DNA of 10,191 bases from an uncultured Clostridium sp. Lineage in GTDB: Bacteria > Bacillota_A > Clostridia > TANB77 > CAG-508. Numbering within the stretch: the first letter of the stretch is position 1; every line of letters begins with the position of its first letter. The notes under the pieces are model-generated. The model saw only the letters and a program-made list of their open reading frames with translations. It did not search any database and had not been told where the DNA came from. Positions 1 through 6,164 of this stretch are shown in pieces. The DNA is taken from contig CANCZH010000059.1 of assembly GCA_947382445.1 (NCBI GenBank), forward strand, positions 1 to 10,191. The letters run 5' to 3'. Position numbers and translations under genes: made by a program.

Positions 1-101
1 AATCAGTAACTAGAATTTGCTTTTTCTATATAGATTTTACTTTTTTAATTCACCAATAAAATCAATATGGATAAAAGTTTGACCTAAGTTACGATTTTAT
101 G

Positions 102-130
102 TTTACTTATAATTATTTGTGTGATATACT
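102..130 (+). promoter_or_regulatory. Possible promoter of the small plus-strand gene
   Basis: A TTTACT hexamer (102-107) is followed after 17 bases by TATACT (125-130), preceded by TG as in an extended -10. It would give a leader of about 95 bases before the ATG at 232. In DNA this AT-rich such matches arise often by chance. I see nothing else in bases 1-231 apart from the ribosome binding site at 221-225. Confidence 0.3.
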
Positions 131-231
131 ACTAATAATAGTTTCTGTTTGAATAATGAGTGTGGTTACTATTGCACTTAATTCAGAAGCTAAAATGTTC
201 TTGCTTTCTTTTTTTTATATGGAGGTATTAT

Positions 232-552
232 ATGCAGATAGATTTAAACGAAAAAATGGAAGCAGTGGCAGGCAGAGGAAAATTTCATTTGATTGCTATC
301 ATTTATCATTCAGACTATGAAAGAAGAAGAAAGGCTCTTTTCAAAGAGGGTTTTGCTTTGGCACAGATGCCGACGACTAACGATGCTGTAAAAGCAAAAT
401 ACAACATCAGTTGGAAGAGGTGTGAAGTGAAGAATTTACCGAAAGTTTGGGATTCTGATACCATAATCAAAGAACGGCTAGAACTGACCCAAGGTCAGAG
501 GTTGTGGCTTCTGTCGACAGAAGCCAACAATCAGAAAACACAAAAAATGTAG
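232..552 (+). CDS. Small unrecognised protein, 106 aa
   Basis: I do not recognise this protein. The ATG at 232 is chosen because GGAGG lies six bases upstream at 221-225; an upstream GTG in the same frame has no such site. The product is soluble-looking and basic, with a RRR cluster near residue 26 and no signal peptide or membrane segment. Base composition is visibly richer in G+C than in the minus-strand genes, and codons such as GCA, CTG, CCG and CGG appear, which suggests a foreign origin. It carries the only in-frame CGG codon outside the frameshift sites (475-477, codon 82, followed by C). A +1 slip there would give GGC then TAG, ending the protein at once. Two palindromes occupy its last quarter (484-526), so the true 3' end of the gene is uncertain. 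It converges on the aminotransferase gene and shares a terminator with it. It may be a gene fragment left by a mobile element. Confidence 0.5.
   Translation: MQIDLNEKMEAVAGRGKFHLIAIIYHSDYERRRKALFKEGFALAQMPTTNDAVKAKYNISWKRCEVKNLPKVWDSDTIIKERLELTQGQRLWLLSTEANNQKTQKM
484..526. repeat. Two adjacent palindromes inside the small plus-strand gene
   Basis: CTGACC and GGTCAG face each other across three bases (484-498). Seven bases further on there is a perfect palindrome at 505-526 centred on GTCGAC, with arms TGGCTTCTGTC and GACAGAAGCCA. A 22-bp perfect palindrome is unusual inside a coding sequence. It could be a protein binding site, a cruciform or a strong mRNA hairpin. No T run follows directly, so it is not a typical terminator. 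Confidence 0.75.
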
Positions 553-575
553 TGTAGTATATTGGTAGAGGCAAG

Positions 576-630
576 AACATTAAAAAGAAAAATGAGAGAT
601 GCTTGTGGTTTTCCACTTGCATCTCTTTTC
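576..630. terminator. Bidirectional rho-independent terminator
   Basis: AGAGATGC (595-602) pairs with GCATCTCT (619-626), and GTGG pairs with CCAC inside it around a TTTT loop. On the plus strand the stem runs into CTTTTC. On the minus strand it is followed by CATTTTTCTTTTT. It therefore fits as a shared terminator for the convergent plus-strand gene and for the minus-strand unit ending with the aminotransferase gene. Confidence 0.75.
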
Positions 631-714
631 ATAAATTTGGCACAACAACAAATTAACAGAAAGCCAAAGAGAAAAGTAAAAATTATGCTAATTTAATGTC
701 TTTCTGATTTGTTC

Positions 715-1821
715 TTATTTAAAATATATATGAGCTAATTTTTCAAATGCTGGTAATGAATTTTTTATTATTTCTGTTGAAACACAATATGCAATTCTGA
801 CATGTCCTGGACACGCAAATGAACTACCTGGAACAAACAATAAGTTGAATTCTTTTGCTTTTTTGCAGAATTCCTTGTCATTTTCAATAGGAGATTTTAA
901 AAATATATAAAAAGCACCTTGTGGCTTTGTACATTCAAATCCATATTTTATAAATGAATCATATAAAAGCTGTCTATTTTGATTATATATAGTCAAGTCT
1001 ATTTTTTCATTAGTGCATCTAGTTATTATTCTTTTAAGTGACGGTGTCAAGTTAACTATATTTTCTTGTGTTAATGAAGTTTGAAAGTTATTACTATTTT
1101 GCATTTCATTTGGAACTACTATATAACCTATTCTTACATTTGGCAATGAAATTATTTTACTATATGAATACACTATAAATGTATTTTTATAGTATTTTGT
1201 TATATAAGGAACTTCTACTTCATCATATACTAATTCTCTATATGGTTCATCTGAAATTATAAATATTTCATGTTTATAGTCTTCTTGTTTTTCTTCTAAA
1301 ATTTTAGCTATATTTTTTATTGTTTCTTTAGAATATACAATTCCTGTTGGATTATTTGGTGTATTTATTAACACCGCTTTTGTGTTTGGTGTTATTTTCT
1401 GCTTAAATTCTTCTATATTTGGCAAAAAGTTTTTTGTGTTTGGTGAAATTGCTACTATTTTTCCATTATATGATTTTATAGAGTTATTATATTCTATATA
1501 ATATGGTGCAAATACAATTACTTCATCATTTGGATTTAATATGTTTTTAAATATAGTATTTAATCCAGAAGTAGCACCTGCTGTAATTATAATATTTTCC
1601 TTATTAAAGTTTGTACCATTTTTTTTGTTTATTGATTTTGATATTATTTCTCTAGTATCTTCACTCATATTTAAATTTTCTTTTAAATTTAATTCTTCTG
1701 ATGGCACTAGTATTCTAGGACTACCTAAACTAAAATCATATACATTTTCCTTTCCATATATTTTTTCTAGTTTTTTTCCTTCTTCAAATATTTGCGTAAT
1801 AGTTGAATTATTTGATATCAT
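715..1821 (-). CDS. Class I/II PLP-dependent aminotransferase, N-terminal region shortened
   Basis: This is a fold-type I aminotransferase of the aspartate aminotransferase superfamily, cytosolic and PLP-dependent; the substrate cannot be told. Visible motifs are NNPTG (156-160), the PLP-binding Asp191 and Tyr194 in SDEPYRE, the Schiff-base Lys222 in SYSK, Arg230 in RIGY and the carboxylate-binding Arg342 in VRIAY. The protein is 368 aa, a little short for the family. After YDFSLGSP (about residues 28-35) the stretch that normally carries a HGYM.N.GY-like motif, including the Tyr equivalent to AspAT Tyr70, is missing. About 15 residues are absent by comparison with relatives I recall, while the frame stays open. 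GGAG lies seven bases before the ATG. The gene starts 15 bases after the uvrB stop and is probably the last gene of the unit. It may be a decaying or neofunctionalised copy; the family call is secure. Confidence 0.85.
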   Translation of the reverse strand: MISNNSTITQIFEEGKKLEKIYGKENVYDFSLGSPRILVPSEELNLKENLNMSEDTREIISKSINKKNGTNFNKENIIITAGATSGLNTIFKNILNPNDEVIVFAPYYIEYNNSIKSYNGKIVAISPNTKNFLPNIEEFKQKITPNTKAVLINTPNNPTGIVYSKETIKNIAKILEEKQEDYKHEIFIISDEPYRELVYDEVEVPYITKYYKNTFIVYSYSKIISLPNVRIGYIVVPNEMQNSNNFQTSLTQENIVNLTPSLKRIITRCTNEKIDLTIYNQNRQLLYDSFIKYGFECTKPQGAFYIFLKSPIENDKEFCKKAKEFNLLFVPGSSFACPGHVRIAYCVSTEIIKNSLPAFEKLAHIYFK

Positions 1822-1836
1822 ATTTATTCTCCAATT

Positions 1837-3794
1837 TTACAATGTTTTTTCTAGTTCTTTTATTTTATCTCTTAACTCAGCTGCCTTTTCAAATTCCATA
1901 CTAGTTGCTGCTTTTAGCATTTCATCTGTTAGTCTTTCTATTATTTGTTCTGTTGTTTCATTTTTATCTATTTTATATTCTGCTGATATATCTTCAACAA
2001 TGCTTGCTTTTATTAAGTCTCTTACAGATTTTTGAATTGTTTTTGGCACTATATTATGTTTTTTGTTGTATTCTTCTTGTATTTTTCTTCTTCTATTTGT
2101 CTCTGTTAAGGCTCTTTCCATTGAGTCTGTTAATTCATCAGCATACATTATAACTTTTCCTTCTGTATTTCTTGCAGCACGGCCAATCGTTTGTATTAAA
2201 GATCTTTCTGAACGTAAGAACCCTTCTTTATCTGCGTCTAGAATTGCAACTAAAGATACTTCTGGAATATCTAGACCTTCTCTTAAAAGGTTAATTCCAA
2301 CTAGTACATCAAATTCTCCTATACGTAGGTCTCTTATTATTTCCATTCTTTCTAATGCTTTTATTTCGGAGTGCATGTATCTTACTCTAATACCTATGTT
2401 ACGAAGATATGCTGTTAAGTCTTCTGCCATTTTTTTAGTAAGTGTTGTCACTAAAACTCTTTCTTGTTTTTCAACTCTTTCATTTATTTGGGTAATTAAA
2501 TCATCTATTTGATTTTCTACTGGTTTTACTTCAATTTTTGGATCTAGTAATCCAGTTGGTCTTATAATTTGTTCTACAATATTTCCATCTGATTGTTCTT
2601 TCTCATAATCTGCTGGTGTTGCACTAACAAATATACATTGATGTATTCTTTCTTCAAATTCTGTAAATTTTAATGGTCTATTGTCATATGCTGATGGTAG
2701 TCTAAAACCATAATTTACTAGTGAATCTTTTCTTGCTCTATCTCCATTATACATTGCTCTTACTTGTGGAATTGTAGCATGAGATTCATCTATTAATAAT
2801 AAAAAGTCATCTGGAAAATAATCAAACAGTGTAAATGGTGCACTTCCTGATTCTCTACCACTTATATGTCTTGAATAGTTTTCTATTCCTTGGCAAAAAC
2901 CTGTTTCTTTTAACATTTCTATATCAAAGTTTGTTCTTTCCTCTATTCGTTGAGCTTCTATTAGTTTATTTTTTGATTTAAAGTATTCTACCCTTTCTTC
3001 CATTTCTTTTTCAATGTCTTTTAATGCTCTTTCTAGCTTGTCTTTACTTGTTACATAGTGAGAATTTGGAAATATCATTACATGTTCTCTTGTTGCTATT
3101 GTTTTTCCTGTTAGTGGATTTATTTCTGATATTTTTTCAACTTCATCTCCCCAAAATTCTACTCTTACTGCTGATTCTTCTTGATTTGATGGGTATATTT
3201 CTAAAATATCTCCTTTGGCTCTAAAAGTTCCTCTTTTAAAGTCTAATTCATTTCTTGAATATTGCATATTGACAAGTTTTTTCATTATGTCATTTCGTGA
3301 TTTTTCCATCCCTGGACGCAATGATACTATCATATTTTCGTAATCTATTGGGTCTCCTAAACCATATATACATGATACTGAGGCTATTACTATTACATCC
3401 TTTGATTCAAATAAAGAAGCGGTGGCTGAGTGCCTTAATTTGTCTATTTCATCGTTTATTGATGCATCTTTTTCTATATATGTATCTGAGGATGCAATAT
3501 AAGCTTCGGGTTGATAATAGTCATAATAAGAAACAAAATATTCAACTCTGTTTTCTGGAAAGAATTCTTTAAATTCTGAATATAATTGTCCGAGCTAAGG
3601 TTTTATTATGTGCTAAAACTAGTGTAGGTTTTTGTACTTTTTCAATTATATTTGCCATGGTGAAAGTTTTTCCGTGAACCTGTAACTCCTAGAAGTGTCT
3701 GAAATTTCTTTTCCTCCATTATTCCTTTTGATAAATATTCTATTGCCTGTGGCTGGTCGCCTGTTGGCTTATATTCTGAGTGTATTTTAAACAT
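1837..3794 (-). CDS. uvrB: Excinuclease ABC subunit UvrB, read through two +1 frameshifts
   Basis: UvrB is the damage-verifying helicase-like subunit of UvrABC nucleotide excision repair in the cytosol. It loads with UvrA and recruits UvrC. The start is ATG at 3794 with GGAGG seven bases upstream. From there to the stop is 1,958 bases; removing two extra bases gives exactly 652 codons (651 aa), the usual UvrB size. The Walker A motif is at 36-43 (GVTGSGKT), the Tyr-rich hairpin [11 protein letters not shown] at about 79-89, and the helicase DESH box at about 335-338. Conserved SAT and QTIGRAARN motifs follow, and a UVR domain sits at the C-terminus (about 615-651). The frame breaks at codon 41 (Walker A glycine) and codon 68, each time by a C in front of GGA. 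Without shifting, translation from the ATG ends about ten codons after the first site. Some 580 conserved codons lie after the second site with no other damage, so I judge the gene functional if the sites are recoded. The alternative is a recent pseudogene. Confidence 0.88.
3589..3592 (-). other. +1 frameshift site CGG-A in uvrB, codon 68
   Basis: The minus strand reads TTA GCT CGG ACA ATT in the incoming frame and would stop eight codons after the CGG. Dropping the C gives GCT GGA CAA TTA TAT, that is LAGQLY, matching the conserved LA(A/G)QLY segment of UvrB and joining the long downstream frame. The CGG stands in the A site of the already once-shifted frame. The same CTCGGA is found in the displaced uvrB fragment at 5969-5972. 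Confidence 0.8.
3671..3674 (-). other. +1 frameshift site CGG-A in the uvrB Walker A motif, codon 41
   Basis: The minus strand reads GGT TCA CGG AAA AAC. Skipping the C gives GGT TCA GGA AAA ACT, that is GSGKT. In the zero frame translation stops ten codons later at TGA. The displaced uvrB copy has TCAGGA here, without the C (near 6055), so the extra base is confirmed by an internal comparison. Confidence 0.8.
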
Positions 3795-3856
3795 TTCTTT
3801 GCCTCCGTTATATTTTTATTATGACTATTATCAACCTAAAATTTCGTGTAATATAC

Positions 3857-3899
3857 CGAACAAATTCGTGTAATTTGTTCGCCTTTTTTCGTTTTTTTT
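3857..3899 (+). terminator. Hairpin with T runs, terminator-like on the plus strand
   Basis: CGAACAAATT (3857-3866) and AATTTGTTCG (3872-3881) form a perfect 10-bp stem with loop CGTGT, followed by CC, six T, CG and eight T. The geometry is that of a plus-strand rho-independent terminator, but no plus-strand gene precedes it. On the minus strand no T run follows. It may be a leftover of a moved segment or part of the TTCGTGTAA repeat family found here. Confidence 0.5.
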
Positions 3900-3916
3900 G
3901 TAAACATAAATAGCAA

Positions 3917-3937
3917 TTACACGAATTCTGTCACAAA
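3917..3937 (+). repeat. Left copy of a 21-bp direct repeat
   Basis: TTACACGAATTC, any base, then GTCACAAA occurs here and again at 5763-5783 in the same orientation (20 of 21 identical). The two copies bracket the Gfo/Idh remnant and the AlbA gene. The core TTCGTGTAA also occurs in the opposite orientation at 3843 and 3865, the latter forming a 13-bp inverted repeat with this copy (3863-3875 and 3915-3927). Confidence 0.7.
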
Positions 3938-3939
3938 CT

Positions 3940-4238
3940 CTATACTTTTATTTGTTCTCTCATATCTTCAATTAATTTTAGCGCTAATATTCCATCATCA
4001 ATATTAGTATCACAAATAGCTGTTTTATCATTATTAAAATAATACTTTATAATTTCTTTTATATCTATAAATACTTTTTTATGTCTAAGATGATGTGCAA
4101 TCATAATATCTTTAACTTTTCCTCATCTCTTGATTGTATTGCTGTAATTTCGCAAATTTCAGAATCCTTCATTGCTGGAATTGTTCTTTTATATCCACTT
4201 CCATTTGCTCCAATTATAATCATTTTAATTTTTGGCAC
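3940..4238 (-). pseudogene. Internally deleted Gfo/Idh/MocA-family oxidoreductase remnant
   Basis: This is too short and broken to be an enzyme. A GTG at 4238, with AGGAGG upstream, starts a typical N-terminus of an NAD(P)-dependent Gfo/Idh/MocA oxidoreductase: a beta strand, then IIGANGSGYKRTIPA, the dinucleotide-binding turn, then a segment ending RDEEKLKIL before TGA (about 44 codons). In another frame the DNA then continues directly as a typical C-terminus of such proteins (TAICDTNIDDGILALKLIED and about ten more residues) up to TAG at 3940-3942. Some 250 middle codons and the catalytic region are gone. The ribosome binding site overlaps the stop codon of the AlbA gene upstream, so the two were, or are, co-transcribed. 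The match to the family is from memory of its conserved ends. Confidence 0.7.
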
Positions 4239-4248
4239 TTCTTACCTC

Positions 4249-5622
4249 CTAATTATTTCTAATTTTCCAGTATCCAACTTTATCATTTCCTACTCTTTTT
4301 AATATTTCTTTTTCTTTTAGAACATTAATATTTCTTTCTATCGTTCTTACAGTAGTTTTTAACTTAGATGCTATTTCTTTTTGAGTTATATTTTGGTTTT
4401 GTTCTATCAACTCTAAAATTTTTCTTTGTGTTGAATTTACACCGACATTTACACCGACATTTACACCGACATTTACACCGACATTTTTACTAATCTCGTT
4501 TTCTTTTTCATAATTTTTTCTATAAAAAATTATAGTAAAACCTATTTTTTCTTTTCTAAATTCTACTTTTACTTGATTTTCTGTACACTCCTCATATATT
4601 CTTCTTATTCCAGAAGAGTATGTTTCTGTATAATTTGATTTGTATAAAATATTAGCAATTATCGGATTTCTAAACACTGAATGTGCCCTATTTTGTATAT
4701 AATCTTCTGGTGTATATTGTTCTGGAAATGTTCCAGGATTATATATTTCTACTTTATTTTTAAATATTGAAATTTCAGTTCCTTTAGGGTCTTGATATAA
4801 TCTGTGTGCATAACTATTTATAATAGCTTCTCTTATAGAATCTAGTGGAATTTCTGGATATTCTTCTCTTTTATCTGTTATCTTTACATTCCATATAATA
4901 TTTTTTCTAATATATTCTTGTCCTATTTTTATTAAATCGAAAATGTTCCCCTCTACTTTATCGATATCGATAAATGTTGTTTTGGTATCTGTTGCAAAAA
5001 TCGCCATTTGAAGTTCTACATTATTATTATCGCAAAATAAAACCTTTCCTGCATTTAATAATTTATTATCTCTTAATAATCCTAACTTGTTTAAAACATC
5101 TTCTTTATTTGTATATTGAAATGGTATTCTCTTAGCTTTATTTGCTCTTTCTATATAATCCTTCAATATTTTTTCATTAACATCGTCTATTGTTTTATCT
5201 GAAATTCTTGAGTCCCAACTTTCACTTTCATTTTCTGTTTTTAAGAATATTTTTCTCATTTCAGAAACTGAAAGTTTTTGGTCTCTATCACTTACTCTTA
5301 TATACGCTCTTCCATCTGCAAAATATGGAACATCTTCTCCATCAAATTCTACTAGAATGCAATCTTTATCTTCTATTTTTACATTGCTTATCTTTGGATA
5401 GATTTTTGGCTCTATTTTATTTGAAATAACTTCTGAAATATATCTTAGTGTTTTTCCGCTAACTTCTTGTCCAACTACTGTTCCATCATCTTTTATTCCA
5501 AAATATAGTTTTCCATGTCTATGTTTATTTAATATAGAAACAATTGATACTATTGCTTCTTTTAGTTCACTTGTAGATTTTTTTAATTCTGTTATTTCAT
5601 CTTCTTGAAATTTATTATTCAA
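4249..5622 (-). CDS. AlbA_2 (Schlafen)-type putative DNA-binding regulator with GHKL-like and winged-helix parts
   Basis: The 457-aa protein belongs to the large family often named 'putative DNA binding domain / ATP-binding protein'. The Schlafen AlbA_2 domain covers about residues 8-125 (ELKKS at the start, LNKHRHGKLYFGIKDDGTVVG in the middle). A HATPase_c_4-like region lies at about 260-375 (REAIINSYAHR, GTEISIFKNKVEIYNPG). After a low-complexity NVGV repeat (380-396) comes a C-terminal helix-turn-helix of about 55 residues (NITQKEIASKLKTTVRTIERNI) ending in VGYWKIRNN. No signal peptide or membrane segment is visible. It starts with TTG at 5622, with AAGGTG about six bases upstream. Its stop overlaps the ribosome binding site of the Gfo/Idh remnant. 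The exact role is unknown; transcriptional regulation or defence are suggested for relatives. It sits within a rearranged block, and a remnant of a second such gene lies at 6978-7043, so the family appears mobile or repeatedly recombined here. It contains no in-frame CGG codon. Confidence 0.8.
   Translation of the reverse strand: MNNKFQEDEITELKKSTSELKEAIVSIVSILNKHRHGKLYFGIKDDGTVVGQEVSGKTLRYISEVISNKIEPKIYPKISNVKIEDKDCILVEFDGEDVPYFADGRAYIRVSDRDQKLSVSEMRKIFLKTENESESWDSRISDKTIDDVNEKILKDYIERANKAKRIPFQYTNKEDVLNKLGLLRDNKLLNAGKVLFCDNNNVELQMAIFATDTKTTFIDIDKVEGNIFDLIKIGQEYIRKNIIWNVKITDKREEYPEIPLDSIREAIINSYAHRLYQDPKGTEISIFKNKVEIYNPGTFPEQYTPEDYIQNRAHSVFRNPIIANILYKSNYTETYSSGIRRIYEECTENQVKVEFRKEKIGFTIIFYRKNYEKENEISKNVGVNVGVNVGVNVGVNSTQRKILELIEQNQNITQKEIASKLKTTVRTIERNINVLKEKEILKRVGNDKVGYWKIRNN
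4438..4485 (-). repeat. Four perfect 12-bp tandem repeats (NVGV codons)
   Basis: The unit AATGTCGGTGTA on the minus strand is repeated four times with no change, encoding NVGV four times between the GHKL-like part and the helix-turn-helix of the AlbA-type protein. Because the unit is a multiple of three, slippage changes linker length without breaking the frame. Each unit holds an out-of-frame CGG (GTC GGT). Confidence 0.95.
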
Positions 5623-5648
5623 TCAAAATCACCTTCTTTTCCTTATTT

Positions 5649-5679
5649 ATTATAAAATATATATTGAAATATTTATCAA
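5649..5679 (-). promoter_or_regulatory. Likely promoter of the AlbA-type gene
   Basis: On the minus strand TTGATA (5674-5679) and TATAAT (5649-5654) are spaced by 19 bases, slightly long, with the TTG start about 27 bases beyond the -10. About 20 bases upstream of the -35, at 5701-5715, GTAGAC-ATT-GTCGAC is a near-palindrome (five of six pairs) that could be an operator. The rest of 5623-5896 holds the repeats listed separately and no gene. Confidence 0.45.
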
Positions 5680-5762
5680 AAAATTACTTAAATAAATTTA
5701 GTAGACATTGTCGACCATTTTTAATAAACTTTTTTGTAAGTTTTCAAAATCAATATTTTCTT

Positions 5763-5783
5763 TTACACGAATTCGGTCACAAA
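5763..5783 (+). repeat. Right copy of the 21-bp direct repeat
   Basis: This copy differs from the one at 3917-3937 by a single base in the middle. The pair encloses about 1.8 kb with the AlbA gene and the oxidoreductase remnant, as expected of element ends or of a dispersed intergenic repeat on both sides of an insertion. Confidence 0.7.
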
Positions 5784-5795
5784 TTTTTTTGTTTG

Positions 5796-5859
5796 TTTAG
5801 TTTTATTTAGTTTTTTTAGGCTTATTTAGTCATTTTTCACTAAACTAAATAAAACTAAA
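5796..5859. repeat. Perfect 18-bp inverted repeat with TTTAGT clusters
   Basis: TTTAGTTTTATTTAGTTT (5796-5813) is followed after 28 bases by its exact reverse complement (5842-5859). Further ATTTAGT/ACTAAA/GCTAAATAAA motifs fill the loop and the right flank up to 5884, giving at least eight copies of TTTAG or its complement within about 95 bases. It lies directly next to the displaced uvrB fragment, at the right end of the rearranged block. It could be an element terminus or an iterated protein binding site. No T run makes it a clear terminator. Confidence 0.75.
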
Positions 5860-5900
5860 AGGGACTAAAAGTGGCTAAATAAAGCTATTCTTGGTGTTAA

Positions 5901-6164
5901 TCATAATAAGAAACAAAATATTCAACTCTGTTTTCTGGAAAGAGTTCTTTAAATTCTGAATATAATCTTCCGAGCTAAGGTTTTATTATGTGCTAAAACT
6001 AGTGTTGGTTTTTGCACTTTTTCAATTATATTTGCCATGGTGAAAGTTTTTCCTGAACCAGTAACACTTAGAAGCGTCTGAAATTTCTTTCCATCTTCTA
6101 TTCCTTTTGATAAGGCTTGTGGCTAGTCGCCAGTTGGCTTATATTCTGAGTGTAATTTAAACAT
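5901..6164 (-). pseudogene. Displaced, degraded 5' fragment of uvrB
   Basis: From an ATG at 6164 (GGAGG upstream) the minus strand closely resembles the first 82 or so codons of the intact uvrB, as far as the FVSYYD codons, where homology stops abruptly. It carries an in-frame TAG in place of the CAG of GDQPQ, a 9-base deletion (IEY) and [10 protein letters not shown] in place of LLGVTGSGKT. Its Walker A glycine is plain GGA without the extra C, but the second site has the same CTCGGA with the extra C at 5969-5972. Its ATG overlaps the IMPase stop by eight bases, which suggests that this was the original position of uvrB in the operon and that the intact copy at 3794 is the newer 5' end. Confidence 0.85.
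5969..5972 (-). other. CGG-A frameshift site retained in the displaced uvrB fragment
   Basis: The zero frame from 6164 reads TTA GCT CGG AAG ATT. Dropping the C gives GCT GGA AGA TTA TAT (LAGRLY). It is the same position as codon 68 of the intact uvrB, so the extra base existed before the two copies separated or was exchanged between them. Confidence 0.75.

Larger units (their letters stand above)
3509..3836. repeat. Perfect 21-bp inverted repeat bracketing the uvrB 5' end
   Basis: Bases 3509-3529 inside uvrB (codons for the YYDYYQP region) recur as a perfect inverted copy at 3816-3836, just upstream of the uvrB ribosome binding site. The core reads TTATTATGACTATTATC on the plus strand at 3816 onward. 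The arms enclose about 286 bases containing the uvrB start, Walker A and both frameshift sites. The displaced uvrB copy further right loses homology at the same codons, so this looks like a recombination or insertion scar. Confidence 0.85.

Noticed and set aside
1541..2512. Plus-strand open frames over the aminotransferase and uvrB genes
   Set aside because: They are hydrophobic F/L/S-rich antisense translations of A-rich minus-strand genes, without ribosome binding sites or family motifs.
3589..3674. Explaining the uvrB frame breaks as ordinary sequencing errors
   Set aside because: Neither site is in a homopolymer run. Both are an extra C before GGA, one is shared with a paralogous copy, and the same event occurs in the HAD gene. 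Errors cannot be excluded without reads but fit poorly.
3808..3836. Minus-strand promoter (TTGATA ... TATAAC) directly before uvrB
   Set aside because: The transcription start would fall within or beyond the ribosome binding site, so the transcript would lack it; the sequence is better explained as an arm of the inverted repeat.
4438..4485. CRISPR array
   Set aside because: The units are 12 bp, directly adjacent without spacers, and lie in frame inside a coding sequence.
6116..6128. Stop-codon recoding (TAG as Gln) in the uvrB fragment
   Set aside because: The intact gene has CAG here, no other gene in the window has an internal in-frame TAG, and the fragment is decaying, so a simple nonsense mutation is enough.
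5901..6164. A second functional uvrB
   Set aside because: It has an in-frame TAG, a 9-base deletion and ends after about 82 codons, with none of the helicase domains following.
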